Counted from the first letter of the stretch, positions 17,371-26,237 are shown. The stretch: DNA of 64,000 nt from Alteromonas sp. V450 (GCF_001885075.1 NZ_MODU01000004.1:496001-560000), one strand, 5' to 3'. Translations and numbers: made by a program. The notes: generated by a model from the letters alone, not told the origin.

Positions 17371-17809
17371 AAAACTTTTGGCAGTTGCATCAGCTGGTGG
17401 TCACCTCGTTCAATTACTCCGGCTAGCGCCAGCTTTTGGCTCCGAATTTCTCTTGGTCTCTACCTCACTGTGCCCTCCTAAGACAATAGATAAAAGTCGC
17501 TATCTTTACGTAGAGGACTGCAACGCAGACGAATATCTTAAGGTCGTCAAGTGCTTCGTGAGCTGTTTGAAAATCGTACTTAAACACAAGCCGAAAATAG
17601 TAATTACAACAGGTGCCGCACCAGGTTTACTAATTTTAATTGCAGCAAAACTTGTCGGTGCTAAATGTATTTGGTTTGACAGTATTGCTAATACAGAGGA
17701 ATTATCACTCGGGGGGAAAGTGGCAAAGTATTTTACGAAAGACTGTTTCTCCCAATGGGAGCACGTTGCTAAAGCCGAGAACGTACGATTTATTGGAAGT
17801 GTTTTGTGA
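17363..17809 (+). CDS. Alg14/PssD-type glycosyltransferase membrane subunit
   Basis: A 148-residue protein with ASAGGHLVQLL at the N-terminus, PKIVITTGAAPGLLILIAAKLVGAKCIWFDSIAN in the middle and a C-terminus ending in FIGSVL. This is the Alg14-type half of a split GT-B enzyme, which anchors the catalytic half to the membrane and supplies the acceptor site. The catalytic half is encoded immediately downstream with a 4-base overlap. Pairs of this kind (for example PssD-PssE) add a sugar early in EPS repeat-unit assembly. Confidence 0.88.
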   Translation: MGKKLLAVASAGGHLVQLLRLAPAFGSEFLLVSTSLCPPKTIDKSRYLYVEDCNADEYLKVVKCFVSCLKIVLKHKPKIVITTGAAPGLLILIAAKLVGAKCIWFDSIANTEELSLGGKVAKYFTKDCFSQWEHVAKAENVRFIGSVL

Positions 17810-18291
17810 TTTTTCTTACAACCGGCACACAACTACCCTTTGACAGGCTTGTGTATTGGATGGACCATTTTTGTAAAGAAAACCCGGAAGTTAAATGTTT
17901 TGGGCAGATAGGAAATTCTAACTACGTTCCTAATCATTTTCGCTGGGTTGAGAACTTAGACTTTTTCGAGTTTGATAGAGCCTTTGAGAAAGCGGAATTA
18001 GTAGTAGCTCACGCAGGCATGGGAACAATTTTAACTAGCCTTTGTGAAGGGAAAAATCTTCTAGTAGTTCCAAGGAAGTCGACATTACGTGAGCACAGAA
18101 ACAATCATCAAGAGGGGACTGCTAAAAAGTTTTCCGTTTTCGAAAATTGCGCTAAAGCTGAAACTTACCAAGAATTTTCTAAGTATATAGCAGCTTTCTT
18201 GAATGCCAAATCTTCGCAAAAAACTGAATTACTACCTAAATTTGCACCAGCCTCTACTCTAAACGCACTCGCCGAAATATTGAAAAGTTAG
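17806..18291 (+). CDS. Alg13/PssE-type glycosyltransferase catalytic subunit
   Basis: A 161-residue protein resembling the C-terminal half of MurG-like GT28 enzymes. It begins MIFLTTGTQLPFDRL and has VVAHAGMGTILTSLCEGKNLLVVPRK, the nucleotide-sugar binding loop, followed by HRNNHQEGTAKKF. It starts with GTG overlapping the last codon of the Alg14-type gene, so equal translation of the two halves is likely. The short length is normal for this split form and is not a truncation. Confidence 0.9.
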   Translation: MIFLTTGTQLPFDRLVYWMDHFCKENPEVKCFGQIGNSNYVPNHFRWVENLDFFEFDRAFEKAELVVAHAGMGTILTSLCEGKNLLVVPRKSTLREHRNNHQEGTAKKFSVFENCAKAETYQEFSKYIAAFLNAKSSQKTELLPKFAPASTLNALAEILKS

Positions 18292-18294
18292 CTT

Positions 18295-19455
18295 ATGAAA
18301 GGAGGACTAGTAAGCTTATCTCTCACAGCTATCCAATCTGCTATTCAGTTTTTGACAATAGTAGTGATAGCCAAATATTTTACAGCAGAATTGCTTGGGG
18401 TATATACATTCATTAATACTTTATTATTAGTGACAGGAATTGTTTGCTCATTTGGTATGAGGCAGTCATACCTTTTGAATAAGGATACCTATCGTCTCAA
18501 AACTTACTTATATGCACGACTTCTTTTAAGTTTTCCTTACTGTGCTTTCGCCCTTATATATTACTGCTTTGTATTTGACAGTGTTACGCTTCTTTATGTA
18601 AGTATATTTTTCTATCGGCTTGTTACATTCTTCACAGAGATTCTATGGTCACACTTTATCTCTTGCCATTCGTATAAGAAGCTTATGCTCTCACAAGGTG
18701 TGAAAAGTACGTTGTGCTTTCTTGTTTTTTTGTATTCAGCGCACTCTGGCATGAGTATAGAACGTTGCTTTTTTTATCAAGTTCTCACAGTCGCTTTTTT
18801 ATTCGTAATATTTGATTCTAAAGTGATGTATTTGAGCATTGCTGGTACTCACTCCAAACTTAGTGAGGTTAAAGCATGCATTATTAATTCTGCTCCGTAT
18901 TTTGTTGGCCAGAGTTCTATAGCTTTTCAAAATAACAGCCCTAGGCTTATATTGGGATTCTTAAGCTCTAGTACCGCTCTAGGCTTGTTTTCGGTTGCGC
19001 ATCAACTGTATAACGTCATATTTTTTGCTTTTTCCTCAATGTTAAATTTTTATCTCAAGAAACGAGTGGGTCGAAAAAGTATATTGCTGCCAACCTTTAT
19101 CGTGTTTCTTTTTTGTCTGGCATTAAATATTGTTTGGTGGTTATTTGGGCGAGAGTTTTTAAAAATGTTTCTATCTGAGGAATATCTCGTCATATTTTAT
19201 CCCACACAATTTATTTTTGGATTTCTTTTTTTTAAATTATGTGGGTACTTGATATATTGGCGAATGCTTAGTCAGGGATTCATATTCAAAGTAGTTTCTC
19301 ACCAAGTTATCTTAGCTGCTTGTACAAGTCTTATTGCTGTGATTTTTATCTATGTTATCCCTAAAAGTGGTGTTTATTTTTCAATAGTAGTTAGTTTTGT
19401 TTTTTATTTCTTTTATATGCTTTTCCTCGATCGAAAAATTAATACTCAAAAATAA
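18295..19455 (+). CDS. Wzx-type polysaccharide flippase
   Basis: A 386-residue polytopic protein with about twelve hydrophobic segments. The N-terminus (SLSLTAIQSAIQFLTIVVIAKYF, then LGVYTFINTLLLV) and the later NNSPRLILGFLSSSTALGLFSVAHQLYN are typical of the MOP flippase superfamily. It should flip the lipid-linked repeat unit to the periplasm for the Wzy-type polymerase. It is the last gene of the plus-strand cassette and is slightly shorter than most Wzx proteins. The gene is strongly AT-rich, like the polymerase gene. Confidence 0.88.
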   Translation: MKGGLVSLSLTAIQSAIQFLTIVVIAKYFTAELLGVYTFINTLLLVTGIVCSFGMRQSYLLNKDTYRLKTYLYARLLLSFPYCAFALIYYCFVFDSVTLLYVSIFFYRLVTFFTEILWSHFISCHSYKKLMLSQGVKSTLCFLVFLYSAHSGMSIERCFFYQVLTVAFLFVIFDSKVMYLSIAGTHSKLSEVKACIINSAPYFVGQSSIAFQNNSPRLILGFLSSSTALGLFSVAHQLYNVIFFAFSSMLNFYLKKRVGRKSILLPTFIVFLFCLALNIVWWLFGREFLKMFLSEEYLVIFYPTQFIFGFLFFKLCGYLIYWRMLSQGFIFKVVSHQVILAACTSLIAVIFIYVIPKSGVYFSIVVSFVFYFFYMLFLDRKINTQK

Positions 19456-19465
19456 AGGTAGGTTA

Positions 19466-19897
19466 TCAATCTCTTTTCGTTATATCTTTTGCGGGAACGC
19501 CTGCAAAAGTTGCTCCATCTGGAATGTTAGAAGTTACTACTGAGTTAGCACCTACAGTAACTGAGTTTCCAATTGTGACAGGCCCCAATATTTTTGCGCC
19601 AGTAGCTATGTAACAATTATTACCAATTATTGGTGCACCCGGCTGGTTTTTCCCTTTTCCTCCTATAGTCACAGATGTGCCAATGACGGTATTGCGGCCT
19701 ATGATAGCATTTTTATGAATTACAACTGACATTCCCCTGTGTGAACAAAAGCTTCCTTCACCGATTTTGGCAGAAGCTGGCACAGAGCAATTAAATAGAA
19801 AATAATTTAGCATTTCAAACAAGGCATTGAGCTTAAATCGTCTTACAATTTTTTTTGAATACAGGCGGTGGAGCGTAAAAGCATTAATATACATCAT
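19466..19897 (-). CDS. Hexapeptide-repeat acyltransferase (CysE/LbH-like)
   Basis: A 143-residue left-handed beta-helix protein with repeated hexapeptides (AIIGRNTVIGTSVTIGG, APIIGNNCYIATGAKILG, VTIGNSVTVGANSVVTSNI) and the ending DGATFAGVPAKDI found in serine acetyltransferase-like enzymes. The histidine in SHRGMSVVIH is likely catalytic. In an EPS locus it probably acetylates a sugar rather than serine. It faces the flippase gene with 10 bases between stops. ATG at 19897 is followed directly by another ATG; a TTG lies just upstream. Confidence 0.85.
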   Translation of the reverse strand: MMYINAFTLHRLYSKKIVRRFKLNALFEMLNYFLFNCSVPASAKIGEGSFCSHRGMSVVIHKNAIIGRNTVIGTSVTIGGKGKNQPGAPIIGNNCYIATGAKILGPVTIGNSVTVGANSVVTSNIPDGATFAGVPAKDITKRD

Positions 19898-20076
19898 CAA
19901 AAATTCTCACAATTACTACGTTAGTAAATTCTCGAAGCAGTATACTAACTGAAAACGTTTAATAAAAAAAAGATGAAACTTATTACAAAAGGGGGGTGAA
20001 CTGAAATTTTCAGTTTTTTATAACAGCAAGGACTACTGAACTGAGAGCATCGATACAAAAACAATGATATAGGAAT

Positions 20077-20105
20077 TAAAAAACACCCCCTATTCAAGAG
20101 GGTGT
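20077..20105 (-). terminator. Intrinsic terminator of the sorted-protein gene
   Basis: On the minus strand, ACACCCTC and GGGGGTGT pair around a 7-base loop and are followed by six T residues. It lies 20 bases after the stop of the gene ending at 20125. Confidence 0.85.
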
Positions 20106-20124
20106 TGAGATACTGCGTTAACTA

Positions 20125-20817
20125 TTAAGAACGTCGTTTGCGAATCGCGAAAATCATCAGTGCAAGTGAAAAAAGACCTAACGTAGAGGGCGAGGCCACC
20201 TCAACGCTTTGTAATGTATCCACGCTGTTTAACGAAAATTGGAGAGATGTTAATGACATCCCAAGGTCGATATATTCACTGTTACCATTTTCGAAAGAAA
20301 CGAAATAAGCACCACGAGCTGATCCACTGTTAAAAACAGAACTGACGTCTAGCGATGTGTAGCCACCGTCGCCTAGCAAATATACGAAGCCGTCACCTCT
20401 ACCGGGTCGATCTCTCATGTTGTATTCAAAAAGCCAGTTGCCTGGTGAAGTAGATGAGAAACTGTCAGATGTAGGGTCATCTTTAAATATCAAATTTCCA
20501 AGAGAGTTTGATGAGTCACTAAGAGCAACATCAAATAAGACGTCGTCACCGTTATTTGTACCATCTAGCAAGCCGAAAAGAGCTGATTGCCCGTTGAATT
20601 GCGCCAAGAAAAAGACAAAGGAGTCTTCAACTTCCAGCCCTGTATCTGAAGCAAACCTAGAACCATTGTTATAATCATAAAAAGAACGAAAACTCTCATT
20701 GATGCTAATAGCTTCAACTTCTTGAGTGTTGTTCAAAATCATTGCTGCGTCTGCATTACTGATGCTTGAAGCAAGCATAAACGTTGCGAACAAGAGCTTT
20801 TTTATACTTATTGACAT
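20125..20817 (-). CDS. Secreted protein with variant PEP-CTERM sorting tag (1 of 4)
   Basis: The 230-residue product has an N-terminal signal peptide (KKLLFATFMLASSISNADAA) and a beta-rich, Ser/Asp/Gly-rich body with no enzyme motif that I recognise. Its C-terminus has the three parts of a PEP-CTERM tag: VASPSTLGLF, a hydrophobic helix and RKRRS. The usual Glu of the PEP motif is Ser here. Family knowledge suggests processing by an exosortase and export with EPS; location at the edge of the EPS locus agrees. ATG 20817 has GAGG 6 bases before it; ATG 20829 is an alternative. Confidence 0.8.
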   Translation of the reverse strand: MSISIKKLLFATFMLASSISNADAAMILNNTQEVEAISINESFRSFYDYNNGSRFASDTGLEVEDSFVFFLAQFNGQSALFGLLDGTNNGDDVLFDVALSDSSNSLGNLIFKDDPTSDSFSSTSPGNWLFEYNMRDRPGRGDGFVYLLGDGGYTSLDVSSVFNSGSARGAYFVSFENGNSEYIDLGMSLTSLQFSLNSVDTLQSVEVASPSTLGLFSLALMIFAIRKRRS

Positions 20818-20853
20818 TAGATACCTCATTTATCTTTCAATCTTTCTTTGTTA

Positions 20854-20869
20854 AGCAAGTAGCGGGCCA
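20854..20869 (-). promoter_or_regulatory. Sigma-54-like -24/-12 promoter
   Basis: The minus strand reads TGGCCCGCTACTTGCT, with GG and GC in the 10-base spacing required by RpoN (consensus TGGCAC-N5-TTGCW). It lies about 37 bases before the start of the sorted-protein gene at 20817 and is the best match of the four related promoters in the window. Confidence 0.7.
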
Positions 20870-20931
20870 TAATTCAAAATACCTTAATTTACAACGGGTT
20901 ACTCTCTCGCCTTCACAGCTTTAACTAATGA

Positions 20932-20948
20932 GTGTAAAAAATATTGAC
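20932..20948 (+). promoter_or_regulatory. Shared upstream element GTGT-N9-TGAC (site a)
   Basis: GTGT, nine A/T-rich bases, then TGAC, about 63 bases upstream of the -24 side of the sigma-54-like promoter. The same eight fixed bases with the same spacing occur upstream of the other three sorted-protein promoters (30256, 30331 and 36088). Read towards the promoter it is GTCA-N9-ACAC. It is a candidate activator-binding site. Confidence 0.6.
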
Positions 20949-21002
20949 GTCTCTACTGATTGGTAACTATTCAGTGCCATTTTGAAACCGTATATAGAAG
21001 TA

Positions 21003-21410
21003 TTACAACAATTCTTTAAACCAAGTCCAAAGCCCTAAGCTCCAGCCGTCAATCAAGTTTATCCCCAATGCTGACTTTATCAGATAAATAACAATTAGCC
21101 CTAGCAACACGGCAAAGGTTATAAAAGTAGCAACAATACTTGCCGTTAGAACACGCGCTACTTTCACTTCTTTTTCAGATAACGAGCGGCGGTTTCGTCC
21201 CGCGAGTATTACGTAATAATAACGCCATTTTAAGAACTTAACCGTGCCTCGTACATCCAATTTATGTTTACCCCATTCCCTTGCGCCAATTGCGTTTCTC
21301 AAATGTGAAAGCTGCTCTTCGTTAAATGAAGATGCCACTTTTTTTGGCATTTTTTCCAATAGGCGGGTGATAACGGGATCTTGGTGAATATCGTCTATTT
21401 TCGTGGCCAT
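21003..21410 (-). CDS. Hypothetical membrane protein next to ybeY
   Basis: I do not recognise the family. The 135-residue protein has a charged N-terminal two thirds, including a probable helical domain (VITRLLEKMPKKVASSFNEEQLSHL) and a basic patch (LAGRNRRSLSEKEVKVAR). One strong membrane helix follows (ASIVATFITFAVLLGLIVIYLI), then a short Trp-rich tail. It lies 41 bases downstream of ybeY on the same strand, so it probably belongs to the miaB-phoH-ybeY operon, at the point where corC would normally follow. Confidence 0.75.
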   Translation of the reverse strand: MATKIDDIHQDPVITRLLEKMPKKVASSFNEEQLSHLRNAIGAREWGKHKLDVRGTVKFLKWRYYYVILAGRNRRSLSEKEVKVARVLTASIVATFITFAVLLGLIVIYLIKSALGINLIDGWSLGLWTWFKELL

Positions 21411-21451
21411 GCTTTACATCTTTGCGCATTTACATAGCTTTTAGCATAAAG

Positions 21452-21919
21452 TTATTGGTACGGATCGTCTATGCCTAATTGGGCTAAGATTTCGATTTCC
21501 TTGCTTTCCATTTCTTCTGCGTCTGCGTCTTCTATATGGTCGTAACCCATTAAATGAAGCAAGCCGTGAACCGTCATGTGAGCATAGTGGTCGACTACCG
21601 CTTTTTGTTGCTCCTTGGCTTCACGGCTTATCACGGGGGCACAAATTACCAAATCGCCAAGCAAGTTCATTTCTATACCTGGCGGAGCTTCGAATGGAAA
21701 AGAAAGTACGTTTGTGGGCTTTTCTTTACCACGGTATTCAAAATTAAGCGCTTGGCTTTCCACTTCATCAGTAAAGCGCACGGTAATTTCTTGTTCGCTC
21801 ACCCCTTCGTAAGCTAAAACGACATTTGCCCAACGCTCAAGTTCTGAAGATGTTGGAATATCTGCTAAGATAACATCTTCACCTTCATAGGCCTGCTGGT
21901 AATCTATAATCGCCGTCAC
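21452..21919 (-). CDS. ybeY: Endoribonuclease YbeY, 16S rRNA maturation factor
   Basis: A 155-residue metal-dependent endoribonuclease needed for 16S rRNA 3' end maturation and ribosome quality control. The zinc-binding H-x3-H-x5-H motif is present (VHGLLHLMGYDH), as are RGKEKPTNVLSFPFE and LLGDLVI. It starts at a GTG that shares one base with the phoH stop codon (TAGTG), showing tight translational coupling. The usual downstream partner corC is displaced about 20 kb away. Confidence 0.97.
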   Translation of the reverse strand: MTAIIDYQQAYEGEDVILADIPTSSELERWANVVLAYEGVSEQEITVRFTDEVESQALNFEYRGKEKPTNVLSFPFEAPPGIEMNLLGDLVICAPVISREAKEQQKAVVDHYAHMTVHGLLHLMGYDHIEDADAEEMESKEIEILAQLGIDDPYQ

Positions 21920-23004
21920 TACGCGTTTTCACCCTTATCTGTAGAAGTAGGCGTTTCATTTTGTTGCGCTGCTTGTTCACGCTGAAGGCGCAGTGCTTCT
22001 TCTTTGCGGGCTTTGCGCAGTCGCTCTTGTTCAGCGTCGTGCACTTCGTAGGCTCTTACAATACGAGCAACCACAGGGTGGCGAACCACGTCTTCGGCAT
22101 TAAAGAAGTTGAAGGAAATGTCATCCACTTCGCTTAATACTTCGATGGCATGGCGTAGGCCTGATTTTGCGCCTCGAGGTAAATCTACTTGCGTAATGTC
22201 TCCGGTTATCACTGCTTTTGAATTAAAACCAATACGGGTTAAGAACATTTTCATTTGCTCTACCGTGGTGTTTTGGCTTTCATCCAAAATGATAAAGGCG
22301 TCGTTCAGCGTCCGACCACGCATATAAGCTAGCGGCGCAACTTCAATCACGTTGCGTTCCATTAGCTTTTCTACTTTTTCGAACCCCAGCATTTCAAACA
22401 GGGCGTCGTAAAGCGGGCGCAAATACGGGTCAACTTTTTGTGAAAGGTCGCCCGGTAAGAAACCGAGTTTTTCACCCGCTTCTACCGCAGGGCGGGTAAG
22501 CAATATACGACGAATTTCTTGTCGCTCAAGCGCATCTACAGCAGCGGCAACAGCAAGATAGGTTTTACCTGTTCCAGCAGGGCCAATTCCAAACGTAATA
22601 TCGTGGTTAACAATGTTTGCCACATATTGCGCTTGGTTAGGGTTACGCGGCTTGATAACACCACGCTTGGTTTTGATATTTACTTCTTTGCCGTAGCCGC
22701 CGGTTGCGTCTTTTTCAATAACGCGGGCTTCTTGAATGGCAAGATGAACTTGTTCTGCTTCTAAATCAGGAATACGGCCCTTGATGGGCTGTGTTTCTAT
22801 ATAAAGAAGCTTAAGTAATTCGCTAGCACTTTTTATTTGCTGCGGTTCACCCAACACCTTGAATGCATTGTTGCGGTAGGTAATCTCTACGCCTAACCTG
22901 CGCTCAATTTGTTTAATGTTGTCATCAAAGGGGCCACATAAACTCGACAAACGTTTGCTATCTGCCGGTTCTAATTCAAATTCGTTACTAACCAATGTAC
23001 TCAA
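21919..23004 (-). CDS. ybeZ: PhoH-like ATPase YbeZ
   Basis: A 361-residue cytoplasmic P-loop ATPase of the PhoH family, a partner of YbeY in RNA metabolism. Walker A is GIGPAGTGKTYLA, Walker B lies in DAFIILDESQNTT, and sensor-type motifs RILLTRPAVEAGEKLGFLPGDL and VITGDITQVDLPRGAKSGL follow. An N-terminal KH-like part precedes the ATPase. The C-terminus is a charged, Gln-rich tail (EEALRLQREQAAQQNE). It lies between miaB and ybeY, as in most gammaproteobacteria. Confidence 0.96.
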   Translation of the reverse strand: MSTLVSNEFELEPADSKRLSSLCGPFDDNIKQIERRLGVEITYRNNAFKVLGEPQQIKSASELLKLLYIETQPIKGRIPDLEAEQVHLAIQEARVIEKDATGGYGKEVNIKTKRGVIKPRNPNQAQYVANIVNHDITFGIGPAGTGKTYLAVAAAVDALERQEIRRILLTRPAVEAGEKLGFLPGDLSQKVDPYLRPLYDALFEMLGFEKVEKLMERNVIEVAPLAYMRGRTLNDAFIILDESQNTTVEQMKMFLTRIGFNSKAVITGDITQVDLPRGAKSGLRHAIEVLSEVDDISFNFFNAEDVVRHPVVARIVRAYEVHDAEQERLRKARKEEALRLQREQAAQQNETPTSTDKGENA

Positions 23005-23033
23005 GCTACTTTTTTCCTCGCTATATAATATGT

Positions 23034-24467
23034 TTAGGCTGGGTTAAATTGTCCCACGCCAAGCTCATCGGGCAAATCTGCCTGATGCTTTGCCATGATA
23101 GATTGGGGCGAAACGGCAACACGCAAGCCCATTTCACTTTCTCTGCGCACAACTTCGCCACGCAGTGAATTGGTAAATACGTCTGTGATGTTGACATCAA
23201 CGAATTCGCCTATCATGTCAGGCGTACCCTCAAAGTTTACTACTCGGTTATTCTCAGTACGTCCTGAAAGCTCCATCGGGTTTTTCTTCGACGGGCCTTC
23301 AACCAAAATTCGCTGCTCTGTGCCAACCATGTGACGAGCAATACGAAGCGCTTGCTGTGTTATACGTTGCTGCAATAAATGAAGGCGCTGCTTCTTTGTT
23401 TCTTCGCTTACGTCATCTACGGCGTCTGCTGCCGGTGTACCCGGGCGAGCACTGTATATGAAGCTGAAGCTAAGGTCGTAATCTACTGCCTGAATCAAAT
23501 CCATGGTGGCTTCAAAGTCAGCATCGGTTTCACCTGGGAAACCAATGATAAAGTCGCTAGACAAACTAATGTTCGGGCGAATTTTCTTTAGCTTGCGCAT
23601 TTTAGATTTGTATTCGATCGCTGTATGGCCACGCTTCATTAGGTTCAGTATACGATCAGAGCCGCTCTGAACTGGCAAATGTAGGTGGTCTACTAATTCC
23701 GGAATAGACGCGTAAGCTTCTATAATGTCATCGGTAAATTCAACCGGGTGTGACGTGGTGTAACGAATACGGTCGATGCCATCGATGGCCGCTACTAATT
23801 CAAGCAGCTCAGAGAAACGGCAAATAGTACCGTCGTAATTTTCACCGCGGTATGCGTTAACGTTTTGACCTAGAAGGTTTACTTCACGCACGCCTTGACC
23901 TGCAAGCTGAGCAATCTCAAGCAATACGTCGTCAACAGGGCGGCTTACTTCTTCACCACGGGTGTAAGGCACCACACAGAATGTGCAGTATTTTGAACAG
24001 CCTTCCATGATTGAAACGAACGCCGTTGGACCTTCAGCACGTGGCTCAGGCAAACGGTCAAATTTTTCAATTTCCGGGAAGCTTACATCAATAACCGACT
24101 TCGCGCCGCCTTGAAGTTCGTTGATCATTTCAGGTAAGCGATGCAGCGTTTGAGGGCCAAATACCAAGTCTACGAACGGTGCACGCTGACGAATGGTATC
24201 GCCCTCTTGAGAGGCAACACAGCCGCCTACACCGATAATAAGTTCAGGTTTATCTTGCTTAAGTGTTTTCCAACGGCCCAGCTGGTGGAACACCTTTTCC
24301 TGTGCTTTTTCACGAATAGAGCACGTGTTAAGCAAGATAACATCGGCCTCTTCAGCACTTTGTGCAGCACTGTAGCCATGCGTTGAGTCTAGTAAGTCTG
24401 CCATTTTCTCCGAGTCATACTCGTTCATTTGGCAGCCCCAGGTTTTGATATACAGCTTTTTAGTCAT
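23034..24467 (-). CDS. miaB: tRNA-2-methylthio-N6-dimethylallyladenosine synthase MiaB
   Basis: A 477-residue radical SAM methylthiotransferase that modifies i6A37 of tRNAs reading UNN codons. The N-terminal UPF0004 domain carries cluster cysteines in [22 protein letters not shown] and [10 protein letters not shown]. The radical SAM motif is [16 protein letters not shown], followed by [12 protein letters not shown] and a C-terminal TRAM domain ([12 protein letters not shown]). The start [15 protein letters not shown] matches the family; a longer reading to 24530 has no support. It heads the miaB-ybeZ-ybeY operon. Confidence 0.97.
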   Translation of the reverse strand: MTKKLYIKTWGCQMNEYDSEKMADLLDSTHGYSAAQSAEEADVILLNTCSIREKAQEKVFHQLGRWKTLKQDKPELIIGVGGCVASQEGDTIRQRAPFVDLVFGPQTLHRLPEMINELQGGAKSVIDVSFPEIEKFDRLPEPRAEGPTAFVSIMEGCSKYCTFCVVPYTRGEEVSRPVDDVLLEIAQLAGQGVREVNLLGQNVNAYRGENYDGTICRFSELLELVAAIDGIDRIRYTTSHPVEFTDDIIEAYASIPELVDHLHLPVQSGSDRILNLMKRGHTAIEYKSKMRKLKKIRPNISLSSDFIIGFPGETDADFEATMDLIQAVDYDLSFSFIYSARPGTPAADAVDDVSEETKKQRLHLLQQRITQQALRIARHMVGTEQRILVEGPSKKNPMELSGRTENNRVVNFEGTPDMIGEFVDVNITDVFTNSLRGEVVRRESEMGLRVAVSPQSIMAKHQADLPDELGVGQFNPA

Positions 24468-24885
24468 AACAACTATTCGATAACCTGTTAGTGTTCTTGT
24501 AAGTGAATTAAACAACGTTGTTGGTACCAAAATAGCTAATTGCTTGGTTGTCTCAGGCGCAAAAAGCAGTGGTATCTGTCAGTTACAAGAAGATGTTCAA
24601 AATAGCCGCATATTTTACCTGTAATGCAAACATATTCCCAGTGTCTTGCGACGATTCATGGATATTTGATGAGGGGCGCACTATTTCTCGGTATGGCCGC
24701 TATGTATAGCGATCAGATATGGCCCAATGATAGGTTTTTGTTTATTCGCTGCATAAAAGCCGAACTTAATACACTGAAGACTATTTAATAAGCCGATACC
24801 GATCCCTTTTTGTACTTTGCTTCGTTTTACTTCACACACCAAGGTGTTTTAAGACATAATGCTTGCGTGTTACAAAGGAGAGTAA
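24468..24885. other. Intergenic region between miaB and ubiF
   Basis: This 418-base stretch separates two divergent genes and must contain both promoters. I see no ORF, tRNA or strong stem-loop in it. A ribosome binding site (AAAGGAG) lies at its right end, just before the ubiF start. Confidence 0.6.
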
Positions 24886-26061
24886 ATGGTAGATTTTTGT
24901 ATCAACGGTGGCGGCATGGTGGGCGCTGCACTCGCGCTTGGGCTTGCTCAGCAGCACTACAATATCGTGGTCATTGAACCACACTTACCTGAAGACTATC
25001 ATTTAGACGATGGCCCAGATTTACGCGTTTCTGCTATTAGCGATACGTCGGTTAATCTTCTTCAAGCGCTCGGGGCATGGGACTTTATCAAAGCAATGCG
25101 CGTGAAACCATACACGGGTTTAAGCGTGTGGGACGACCCAGCTCACAGAACCGATTTCACTGCCTCAAGTATCGATATACCTCAACTGGGCTTTTTTGTT
25201 GAGAATCGTATATTACAGCTTGGCTGTCACGCGGCGTTAAAGCAGTATAGTAACGTTACGCTGGTTGCCGGAAAATCGGTATCAGATATTTCGCTTGACG
25301 ATAGAGCAACCATTTCACTCTCTGATGGCTCGGTTATTCAGGCGCAGTGGTTGGTTGGGGCAGATGGAGCTAATTCACAAGTAAGAGCGGCCTCGGGTAT
25401 AGGGTGTTCTGGATGGCAGTACGCGCAACAGGCAATGGGAATTACGGTTAAATTAAACAATCCCGTTGAGGCGATTACGTGGCAACAGTTTACGCCAACC
25501 GGCCCTGTGGCATTTTTGCCAATGTTTGACAACTACGCGTCTTTGGTTTGGTATAACTCCGCGCAAGAGTTGCAACGATTAAAGGGGTTGAACAATACCC
25601 AGCTCACTAATGAAATTCTTAAGGCTTTTCCAGCAGACCTTACAGCCAACAACAACCACTTTTCAGTAATTGATAAAGCCGTATTCCCCCTTACACGCTC
25701 TCACGCTCACCAGTACATCAAAGGACAATGTGTGCTGTTAGGCGATGCCGCGCATACTATAAATCCACTGGCGGGGCAGGGCGTTAACTTGGGCTTTAAA
25801 GATGTTGAAGCATTTTTAACGGCCACTGCTAAACGTCATCCCCTTTCATCTAACGCATTTGTGCAGGCGCTGGAAACTTCGTTTGAATCACCGAGAAGAC
25901 GAGAAAATTTAATCATGATGACGGCAATGGATGGTTTTTATACCTTGTTTAGCAATGATATTGGCCCCATTAAATGGGTTAGAAACCAGCTGCTATCCGT
26001 TGCTCAAAGAATGCATGGGCCTAAGCGGGAAGTGCTGAAATATGCAATAGGATTACGTTAA
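24886..26061 (+). CDS. ubiF: UbiF-type ubiquinone biosynthesis FAD monooxygenase
   Basis: A 391-residue member of the UbiH/UbiF/VisC family that hydroxylates the benzoquinol ring in ubiquinone synthesis. It has the N-terminal FAD-binding GxGxxG-like motif (INGGGMVGAALALGL), DLRVSAIS, LVGADGANSQVR and the second FAD motif GDAAHTINPLAGQGVNLGFKDV. The divergent position next to miaB is the same as ubiF in Escherichia coli, which favours UbiF over UbiH. AAAGGAG sits just before the start. A small gene overlaps its stop codon. Confidence 0.9.
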   Translation: MVDFCINGGGMVGAALALGLAQQHYNIVVIEPHLPEDYHLDDGPDLRVSAISDTSVNLLQALGAWDFIKAMRVKPYTGLSVWDDPAHRTDFTASSIDIPQLGFFVENRILQLGCHAALKQYSNVTLVAGKSVSDISLDDRATISLSDGSVIQAQWLVGADGANSQVRAASGIGCSGWQYAQQAMGITVKLNNPVEAITWQQFTPTGPVAFLPMFDNYASLVWYNSAQELQRLKGLNNTQLTNEILKAFPADLTANNNHFSVIDKAVFPLTRSHAHQYIKGQCVLLGDAAHTINPLAGQGVNLGFKDVEAFLTATAKRHPLSSNAFVQALETSFESPRRRENLIMMTAMDGFYTLFSNDIGPIKWVRNQLLSVAQRMHGPKREVLKYAIGLR

Positions 26062-26237
26062 TGGAAGTACTTATTTTACTTGCTGTGTTATTTGGTGCGC
26101 TGGCAATTGTTGTCCCGCTGATAGAGCGCTCTAAAATGCGTATCAGTAACGAAGATGCTGCAAAGTGGTCGAAGTGGATTTGGCCACTAATGGGAATTTT
26201 GTTAGTGGCACAGCTGTTAAGAATGTTATTTTCTTGA
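26061..26237 (+). CDS. Small two-helix membrane protein coupled to ubiF
   Basis: A 58-residue product that I cannot assign to a family. The ATG shares one base with the ubiF stop (TAATG), so it is probably translated by coupling. It has two hydrophobic segments (VLILLAVLFGALAIVVPLI and WPLMGILLVAQLLRMLF) joined by a charged loop (ERSKMRISNEDAAKWSK), fitting a small inner-membrane hairpin protein. It ends 34 bases before the convergent TetR gene. Confidence 0.65.
   Translation: MEVLILLAVLFGALAIVVPLIERSKMRISNEDAAKWSKWIWPLMGILLVAQLLRMLFS

Noticed and set aside
20010-20035. AACTGAAA-T-TTTCAGTT hairpin followed by T residues on the plus strand
   Set aside because: The stem is A/T-rich with almost no loop, and no plus-strand gene ends just before it; too weak to call a terminator.
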